NCBI GenBank assembly: GCA_004335835.1 | Contig: RWJK01001912.1 | Span: forward strand, 62,001 to 126,000 | From: Scenedesmus sp. ARA3 | Taxonomy: Eukaryota > Chlorophyta > Chlorophyceae > Sphaeropleales > Scenedesmaceae | Length of the DNA: 64,000 nt | Direction of reading: 5' to 3' | Shown: positions 55,753-64,000 of the stretch, piece by piece | Layout of the letters: every line of letters begins with the position of its first letter | How positions within the stretch are numbered: position 1 is the first letter of the stretch | Position numbers and translations under genes: made by a program | The notes under the pieces: generated by a model | What the model was told of the DNA's origin: nothing | What the model saw: only the letters and a program-made list of their open reading frames with translations | Databases searched by the model: none

Positions 55753-58700
55753 GTTTGCTGCAGTTGCAGCTGCAGCAGTTGGCACTCCTGCTGCAGCTGC
55801 AGCAGCAGCAGCTCTGCCTCCTGCCTCTGGCCCTGGCTGCTCTCTAATGCAACCAGCAGCTGCTGCAGCTGCTCGCTGTGGCTGCCCTTCTCCTGCTGCA
55901 GCTGCTGTTGCGCCTGCTGTGCAGCAACACAAGCTGCTGCAAGTCGGCTGACCAGCTCTGCCACCTTAATCAGCGGCTTGGCCTGTTCAGTTGCTGCTGC
56001 TGCTGCGGCTGTAGTTTGCTGTGAGCTGCTGCTAGCGGTGGCGGAACCGTTTGAGCAATCAGCCAAAGCTTCAGACAGCTGCAGCTCCAACGCTGTAGCT
56101 GCCTGCTGCAGCTGCTGCAGCGCTGCCTGGCTTGCAGCAAGCTCTGCTTTGCATTGGGACAGCTCCTGCGTAGGAAGTTGCATTGCCTGCTGCAGTCTAC
56201 CTTGCAGCTGTGCCTCAAGCTGCTGGTGTTGTTGCTGCAGCTGCTGCAGCTGCTGATGCTTGGCTGCTAGATCCGCTTGCTTCTGCAGCAGCTCCCGCTG
56301 TGCTGCATCCAAAATTTCAGCCTGCTGCTGGTTCTTTTGCTCGGCAGCGCTTAGCTCCTGCTGCAGCTGCTGCGCTGCACCATTTGCGGCATCACACTGT
56401 ACACTTGCCTGCAGTAGCTGCTGCTGTGAAGCTGTGAAGTCTGCTTGCAATGCGCGCTGCTGCTGCTGCTCATCCTCTAGCTGCAGCTGCGTCTGCACAC
56501 AAGCATCAATCAGCAGCACATCTGCACTACCCCCTACAGCTGCAGCAGCAGGTGCTGCTGCCTCCTGCTGCTGCTGGCGAAGCCACTGCACCTCCGATTT
56601 GAGTTGATCGCTGATCTCTTGCTGCTGCTTCAGCAGCTGCTGCAGGTGGCCTGCCTCCCGCTTGCTCCACTCTAAGCTCTGCTGGCTGCTGCTGAAATGG
56701 CCTTGAGCAGCTGCTAGCTCTGCCTGCAGGCCCTTCACCTGCAGCTGCAGCTGCTCCACTGCTGCAGCAGCAGCAGCAGCAGCAGCAGCTGCAGCAGCAG
56801 CAGGGTCGGCAGCACCCTCAGTGGGCTGCTGGCGGCTGTGCTGATGCTGTTGCTGCTGCTCCAGCGCTGCTTTTGTCTCGCTCAGCAGCTGCTTGTATGC
56901 TGCCAGCTTCTTCTGCAGCTGCTTGCGCTCCACCTGCAGCTCCTGCACCTGCTGCTTGGCTGCAATTCGGTGCATCATAGCGGCAGTGCACACAGCAGAG
57001 CGTAGCAAAGCAGCCGAGTCAGTGGCGGTCACAAGGAAACCAACGTCACAGAACTACCCTTCTAAATATTATGTGTCTCATGGCTGTACGCGCTAATACA
57101 AGGCGCACAAGTGTAAGGAAAGGGCAAAGCGACAAGCCACGCCAGTAGCATGTACAATAACGCTCACAGCCTCACCTGCATCAGCTTGCAGCTGCGCATG
57201 CTGCAGCTTTGACTGAGCCTGCAGCACTTCCTGCAGCCCCTGAATGCTGCCCCGCACCGCCAACTGCACATGGTCGACCTGCTGCTGCTGCTGCTGCTGC
57301 GTCGAGCCCCTAGCAAGCTGCCCTGGCGCCTCCAGCAGCTGCTGCTGCGCCTGCAGTAGCTGCTGCTGCGCAGCCGTCAGCTGCTGCTGCAAGCTGCCGT
57401 TCTGCTGGCGCTGCTGCTGCAGCTGCTGCTCAGTTTGCTGCAGCTGGCTGCGTGCCGCACTGACATCAGCCTCCAGCTCTTTTAGCCGCTGTTGGTAGCT
57501 GGCCAGCAGCTGTTGTGCATCTTGCACTGAACTAAACTTGCTGCTATCATCACCAGCAGACATGTGGCTGCTTGCCAGTTGCTGCTGCTGCTGCTGCTGG
57601 TGGTGCGCCTGTGCCTGCAGCTGCTGCCGAGCTTGCTGCAGTTGCCCCTGAACAGCTCCAGCCTGCTCCTGTGCAGCTGACAGCTCCTCCACCTTCTCCC
57701 TTAGCTTGTCTTTCAGCTTCTCTATCTTACCTGCAGCCTGGCGCAGCTGCCGCTCTGCAGCCTCCTGCTCTCCCTTCACTCCTGACAGCTCCTGCCGAGC
57801 CTGCTGCAGCCTCCTCTCTGCTTCTTCGGCCCGTTCATCTGCCAGCTGCCTTCGTGACTCAGCTGCTGCTAGCTTCACCTGCAGCTGCGCACACTCCGCT
57901 AGGTGCGCTGTCGCAGCCGCCGCAGCAGCAGCTGCTGCGCTGGCTGCAGCGTCAGAGGAAGCAGCGGGTATGCCTGCTGCTCTGGCGGCTGCTGCTTGCA
58001 TGCTGCTGACAGTGCCGGCCTGCATGGCTGCCAGCTGCTGCTGCACTTGCAGCAGCTGCCGGTCTGCCACTGCTGCTGCCCTGCTGCACAAGTCTGCTTC
58101 ATCCTTGGCAGCCTGCATGCAATGGAGCACAATGAGTGGTGGTGTAAGCAAGTGCTTTGAGAATCTGAGGCATGGTACTCTGGATGGAAAGATTTGCAGC
58201 AGCACAGCCATCTGTAGATATGTCCTGCACTCACAAGCATGACAGCGTTAATCTACCAGTAGCAAACATACATCACAGCCCATCATCTGCATCCCCACAT
58301 GACAGCTGCCTGCCCCACCTGCGCCTGCTGCTGGACGCGCGCCAGCTGCTGCTGTGCTGCCGCCACATCTGCCTCCAGCTCTTGCCGCCTGGCAGCCGCC
58401 TGGCCAGCTGCCTGCTGGTGCTGCTGCAGCAGCAGCTGCTGCGCTGCTGCCGACTCCTCCAGCTCTGCCTGCTGCAGCTCACTGGCCTGCACCTCCTGCA
58501 CGCAGCACAGAATAAAACAGGGCACACACAACATGCAATCAACAAAGGCTGCGACATGTCCTGCAAGTGTGCTGCTTTAGCAATCGCAAATGAGCACTGG
58601 CAGAGGAAGTATACGTACAATGTGCAGCCAAAGGCAGAAAGCGCAACAAGACATGCATGCCGACCTGCAAGCTGATCCAGAGCAACACGCTGGTCAGCTG

Positions 58701-61477
58701 CTGTACGACTGCATGCCCCTTACCTGCTGGCACTTCTGCAGGTCATTCAGCACCCGCTGCAGCTCCTGTTGCGCCCCGGCAGCCTCAGCAGCTGCTGCTG
58801 CGCGCTGCGCCTGCAGTGCTGCCAGCTGCTGAGCAGCCTCCTGCTGCTGGCGCTGCTGCTGCGCGTGCTGCTGCTGCAGCGTCTCCAGCTGGCGCCTGGC
58901 GTCCACCAGGGATGTTTGTAGCTAAGATATAAGCAGACACAGGTATGCACAAGTGCGCGCTTCGGTGTCAGTCCGATGTCATCATCATCATGTTACCCAT
59001 CAAGCCATAGCATCAACGCCATCGGCCCCGCGCCCCAATGCAGCGGCAAGTCTGATGTCATGCCATGCATATTTGGCTGTGTGCACTAACAGAGATCTCA
59101 AGTAGATGCCAAGCGCGGTCAATGCAGAACAAATCGCCGCTGCAAGCAGATGCGCAAAGCAGTGCAGTGGACCCACCTGCGACAGTCTATCCTGAGCAGC
59201 AGCACACTCCCCGCGCGTAATCTGCAGCGCGTGCTGCTTTTCAGCTGCCTCTGCCGCAGCCGCCTGCTTGCTCCTCCCCCGCTCAGCTAGCTGCTGCTCT
59301 GCTGCTGCCTGCTGTGCCTGCAGCTCCTGCAGCTGCTGCTTGACAGCTGCTGCGTCCTCTGCTGCTGCAGCTGCTGCTGCCTGCTGCGCCTGCACCTGGC
59401 CTTGCAGCTCGAGCAGCTGCTGGCTGCTGGCAGCCTTGCTCTGCTCATTGCTGCTGATGGCAGCAACCAGGCCTTCTGCACGTTGCTGCAGCTCCTGCAG
59501 GTTGGTGTGCGGTGTACAGAATGCATGGGGTTACATGTGCGTGAGCAGGCTAGGGTTGGAGATATATATGCTGCAGCTGCAAACCAGCGATGCGCGCAGT
59601 TTTTTTCTTGATGTTGGCTCGCACATGATGACTATGGCCTGCACAGTGCTGCAGCTGTGTTGCGCGCCACGCCGGCCGATGCACCCACCTCTGTTTTAAG
59701 AGCAGATGCAGCTGCTGCCGCTTGCTGCCGCTGTGCCTCGCGCCGCGAGCTCGCCATCGCCTCAGCTGCTGAGGCAGCGCCAGCCTACAAAGTTTCAGCA
59801 GCAATGGCGCAATGTTTTGCCAAAATCAGCAACAGGTGCAGCCACTGCAGCAATGCAGCTGTCGCTGTCAGTACAGTCAACATGCTGGCAGGGCGCAAAG
59901 GTACAGCGGTGTGAGCCCTGCAGTCTTGGATGTCAACTGCGCGTGCGGCTCTGCGGCTACAATGCTCCCCTGACATGCGCGTGCGGTTGCAGGCCGCATT
60001 TGCACACTGGTGTGTTCCACGCACAAACATGCAAACCAGCAAAATGCCGCACCATTTTATAACGCCTAACACTGCCAAAGCATCACAGGTGCATGCTCAA
60101 AAACCCAGCAGCAGTGCGGCAAAGCAGCGCGCAGCAGCCACATCCCATCCGCACTCCCTTACACACCTGCAGTTCCACCAGCCGCTGCGCTGCTGCTGCC
60201 ACGCGCCCCTCCAGCCCTTCTAGGTCTGCTGCTGCCTCCTCAATCAGGTCCTCCCAGCCAGACATGGCCAGAGGCTTGGCAGCAGCAGCAGCAGCCTGGC
60301 GCAGCTGCTGGCGCGCTGTTGCAAGCTCGGCTTGCGCTGCGCTGGCCTCGTGGCGGGCCTGTGCTGCTGACAGCTGCGCCTGTAGGGGATGTGGTGGGAA
60401 GGTGGCAGGCAGTCAGGCAGGTAGCATATGCAGCAACTGCAGGGAACTACAGGCACATCGTTGTACGCTAGCAACATGCAGAGCGTTATGAAAGGTGTCG
60501 CGCAGACGCAGCCAGGTAGCACAATGTCACGCACAGCACTCTACTCAGCACAACTGGTCTGCTTGAGATGCAGCACCATCCGCAGAGCCTGCAGGGTGTG
60601 CAGCTGCCGGTAACAGAGCACCAGGTCCGCCTACCTGCCGCTCCTGCTCCTGGGCCTGCTCCAGCTGCTGCTGCAGCTGCAGCAGCTGCTGCTGCACAGC
60701 AGGGCACACCCTGCATGCTGCAGGAGGGCCCACTGCAGGCAGGCCTGCTGTCTGCAGCAGCAGCGCCTGGCAGGCAGCATCGACACCAGCAGCCCGCGGG
60801 GCAGCATCAACACCAACAACTGCAGCAGCAGCGAGGTCAGTCTGGCTCGCGGCATCAGCAGCTGCTGGCGACGTGGTACATGCCGATGTCGTGGCTGCTG
60901 CTCCTGTTGCTTCTGCTTCACTTGCTGCAGCGCTTTCTTGTGAGACGCCAGCAGCAACTATAACCAGTGATTGTGCTGCTGCATGAGGCACAGCATCGCC
61001 TGCACCTGCTGACTCCATTTGTGCCGGCTGCTGCTCATCTTGCATGGTATTGGGAGCAGCTTTTGCCGGTGATGCAGCTAGCTCCTGCTCCATCTGCTGC
61101 CGCTGCTGCTGCAGTGCCAGCAGCCGCTGCCGCTCATCTTCTACTTGCTGCGCCAACTGCTCCAGCTCAACAGTGAGAGCATCTGCCTCAAGCTCAGATG
61201 CACAGCCTGATAGTGCAGATGGTGCAGTGCTTGCTGCCGACAGGTGCAGGTACTGCTGCCTGGGCGGAGGCAGAGGCTGCTGCCAGCCGGGCTGCTGCTG
61301 CTGCTGCTGGTGTGGTTGCTGCTGCTGCTGTTGCTGCTGTTGATACCAGTGCTGGTGCTGCTGCTGCCACCAAGGCAGATGCTGTCCAGGCTGTTGGTTG
61401 CTGAGGTGGTGCTGTTGCCCTTGCATCTCATATCGCTGCTGCTGCTGGCGCTGCTGCTGCTGCTGCTGCTGGTGCGC

Positions 61478-61529
<52 letters not shown>

Positions 61530-63253
61530 GGCTCCATCAGATGCTGCTCACCCTGGCTACTGTCAGCAGCGCCGCTGCTGGCACCCCCAGCACTCCCACC
61601 TGGTCCTCTGCTGCTGTGCTCGCCAGCAACAGCGCCACTGCCAGAGCTGCCCCAAGTGTTCTCCCTCGCAAGCTTGCCCTGCTGCTGCAGCTGCTGCGCC
61701 AAGCTCATCTGCTGCTGCCAGTCATACCCAGCAACTGCAGTAAAGCTTCCTTCTGCTGCAGCTGCTTGTGTTGCAGCGCTGCACGTAGTGCTAGCACCTG
61801 CAGCTACCAAGCTACCAGGCTGCTGCTGCTGCTGCCGCTCTTGCTCTGTGTCTGTGCTATTGGTAACAGCCACAGCAGCCTGGGGTACAGCAGCAATTGG
61901 CTGCATTTGCACCTCCTCTTCGCCCTCACTGCACTCCTGGCCATCTGCAAGCGCCATCAAGCTGCTGTAGCTGCTGCTCTCCAGCGCATCCTGCAGCAGC
62001 TGCTCTGCTGCTGCGCGCTGGCTCCTGTACACGCTGCCGCTGCCACCACTGCTGCTGCTGCGGCCCTGCAGGCCCTTCTGGCCCTTATCCTGTTGCTGCT
62101 GCTGCTGCTGCTGGTGATGGTGCTGTGCTGGGCTGCTGAGCATCGCTGGTGATGCACTGCCTGCAGTTGCCAGAGCAGCAGCACCCGCTTCTGCTGCTGA
62201 GGCTGATGCACGCGCATGCAGCATGCCCCGAGCAGTGTGGCGGTGCTCGGCTGCTGCACGCAGCGCAAGCATCAGAGCAGCTGCCTCACTACTCATGCTG
62301 GTGCTGACAGGCGCAGCATGCTGCTGCTGCTGCTGCTGCTGGTGCTCACCTGGCGCGCTGGTTTGTTCATGAACAGCAGCAGCAACAGCAGCAGTGCCAG
62401 CAGCAAAGCTGCGGTGTGCGACCACCATGCTGCTTGTAGTGCTGCCGCCGTCAAGCTCAGCGACACTTGCTGCTGCTGCTGCTGCTGCTGCTGCGCCACT
62501 GCTGCCAGCGCTCCAGTGCTGCGAATGCAGCGCACTGTTGTGCCTGCTGAGCGTGCGGAAAGAGCCCACATAGCTGCCCCTGCCACTGCTACTGCTGCTG
62601 CTGCTGCCTCCACCGCTGCTGCCCAGTCCCCGCAGCCGCGAGTGGCGTGCAGGGTGAGGGATCTTGAGCGGTGTGATGTACTTTTTAGCAGCGCCTGAAC
62701 CTGCTGCTGCAGGAAAGGCAAAGCGGCTGCTCACTTGCTGGTCCAGATGCGGCTGCTGTTCCTGCAAATGTTCCTGCAAGCCAGTACAGCCACTGCTCAG
62801 CCGCCAAGCAGCAGCAGCAGCAGCACCACCTGTCTTATCTGCTGCTGTTGGGCTGCCAGGGGCGCTGCTGCAGCTGCTGTCACCGCCACCGCACAGTGCA
62901 TCGCCTCCACTGCTGCTGCTTGCCTGCTCTAGCAGCTGCAGCAGCGTAGCTTGAGGCCAGCTGTTGCTTGCAGGAACCAGCCTGGCAGCATCAGCTGTAT
63001 CGGCAGGGCAGCTGCCTGGCCTTGCAGGCACGTTTAAGCCATCAGCAGCAGCAGCAGCAGCTGCTGCTACTGTGACTGACACAGCTGCTGCTGCAGCTCC
63101 TGGGCCCTGCAAAGGGCTCTGCGGACGTGAGGAGTGCAGCAGCAGGGTGTGCTGCAGCTGCTGCAGTTGCAAGCCTGCAGCTGCACTGTCCAGCTGCCCT
63201 GCTGCATCAGCATGCTGCTGGCCAGTGCTGGTGTCGTCTGCTTCGTAGTCAGC
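53215..63253 (-). CDS. Gln/Ala-rich long coiled-coil protein
   Basis: Nine exons: 63253-60635, 60379-60167, 59784-59689, 59494-59177, 58921-58724, 58495-58319, 58112-57176, 56959-54936, 54657-53215. They sum to 8,025 nt, exactly 2,675 codons with stop; all but one intron are phase 0. The first exon is a low-complexity Ser/Ala/Gln region with a basic patch (KKYITPLKIPHPARHSRL) and a poly-Gln run. From about residue 770 to beyond 2,200 the protein is heptad-rich coiled coil (LEELxxQ types, KIEKLKDKLREKVEEL). The last exon ends in RRAERAALMERLRLL. This architecture resembles golgins, centrosomal or rootletin-like proteins, but compositional bias hides homology and I do not assign a family. The start codon lies in an unresolved upstream exon. 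Confidence 0.7.
61479..61529 (-). repeat. Poly-Gln-encoding CAG run in a coding exon
   Basis: An almost uninterrupted run of CTG on the plus strand, read as CAG in the coiled-coil gene; it encodes about 17 consecutive Gln. Shorter Gln runs flank it. Length polymorphism is likely. Confidence 0.9.
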
Positions 63254-63423
63254 CTGTGTTGCAGTGAAGATAGCAATGCCAGCGTGTAATGTGTTACCAG
63301 TGAAATCCCGTGCAGCCCCGTGACAACAGATGAGCAAGTCGATCAAATGTATAGTCGTGACGGTTGCTCAACAGCATACACGGGTAGGCGTGAGTCGGGC
63401 ATCAGCTGCACTCAACTACTGCT

Positions 63424-63876
63424 TCACCCACCACTGTTGCAAGCACGCTGCAGCACATGCATGTCAGATGCAGCTGCACTTGCCTGCTGTGCTGCCTGCA
63501 GCTGCTTGATGCCATCTAACAGGTCAGAGATGGATTGAAGCTCCTGACTGCGTTGCTCCTTGTTGCTCAGTAGATTGTCACATATGGACGCTAGCTCACT
63601 GATGTTGCTGCTGCCATCAGGCTGCATGCTACGGATGTGGCAGCAGGGTGAGTCTGGTAACAGGACTGACTCCAAGCATACTTTCTTTTCGTTCAGACCA
63701 TACTTTTGCGGGATGCAAACGGAGAACAGCAGCGGTACTCTGCAGCTAAATCGTGAACCTGCACAGCTTCACCGCTGAAAAGGTTTTTAACGAACATATA
63801 CAATGGATCAACGGGTGAGGCTGCAGCGCGGGCGTCAAAGCCACCAGAGGTGCCGCGAAGTTTGAATCGGAGAACC
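63424..63876 (-). CDS. Possible UBX-like segment, upstream exons
   Basis: After an acceptor at 63877 the frame reads VLRFKLRG, then SPVDPLYMFVKNLF, which resembles the first strands and helix of a UBX (ubiquitin-like) domain. It then stops (RKSMV). A second frame, shifted by one base, continues with FSVCIPQKYGLNEKK and VLLPDSP, where the later strands of a UBX domain would be expected, and runs on into a helical, Gln-rich segment (SISDLLDGIKQLQAAQQ) up to 63424. The two halves need a frame change near 63750, with only 19 bases between possible GT and AG ends. They may be the N-terminal exons of the coiled-coil gene or the end of a neighbouring gene. The UBX assignment is tentative. Confidence 0.3.
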
Positions 63877-64000
63877 CTGGTTGAGACAGCAAGCACAGGA
63901 ACCACAGATAGTAGTCGTGTTAACTATTTGTTCAATTATACATGTTTGTTTCGGACAAAGTTTCACGCAGCTTGAGTAGTAGCACTAGCCTGGTGTTGGC

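Noticed and set aside
54748..62698. Long plus-strand open frames rich in Cys, Leu, Ser or Ala opposite the coiled-coil gene
   Set aside because: They are antisense readings of CAG/CTG-rich coding DNA (poly-Cys and poly-Leu runs), with no splice structure or motif.

Overview
Nuclear DNA of a eukaryote, most likely a chlorophyte green alga (my inference). The genes have many introns with GT-AG borders, and reading frames join only across splices. Coding DNA is GC-rich and full of CAG/CTG runs that give poly-Gln and poly-Ala. Extracellular families (REJ, saposin-like, Ig-like repeats) appear next to ordinary eukaryotic genes (APC13, a RING E3). I see no bacterial operon, CRISPR array, rRNA or convincing tRNA. 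Splice sites were placed by eye and tested by whether the phases join; several exon chains close exactly on a multiple of three.

Layout. (1) 125-8762, plus: the 3' part of a TTC3/DZIP3-like RING-type E3 ubiquitin ligase. Twelve exons give 1,717 codons plus stop, and four introns hold decayed copies of the adjoining exon. (2) 8763-13600: lower-GC DNA with a weak minus-strand gene of unknown family ending at 10343. (3) 13601-16536: a divergent pair, anaphase-promoting-complex subunit APC13 (minus, 73 aa) and a small coiled-coil protein (plus, 7 exons). (4) 16537-18946: sparse DNA with one doubtful minus-strand locus and an (AACAT)9 microsatellite. (5) 18947-52507, minus: one giant gene of about 33.6 kb. 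Forty-nine predicted exons join in frame into 7,609 codons plus stop. From the N terminus: signal peptide; 39 Ig-like repeats of the DUF7507/'TNTGN' type in strict A-B alternation, arranged as 2 + 6x6 + 1 units with a genomic period near 3.4 kb; eight Cys-rich plus saposin-like modules, two with polyproline linkers; a PKD/REJ-like region; one transmembrane helix; a basic Ser/Arg cytosolic tail. (6) 53215-63253, minus: a Gln/Ala-rich coiled-coil protein (nine exons, 2,675 codons, 5' end unresolved), with a possible UBX-like segment upstream at 63424-63876.

The giant gene is the main discovery candidate. It is a single-pass surface protein whose ectodomain grew by repeated duplication of a six-domain block. 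Its layout suggests an extended cell-surface, adhesion or flagellar-surface fibre, but the sequence does not prove a function. The E3 ligase and APC13 both belong to the ubiquitin system, but nothing here links them.
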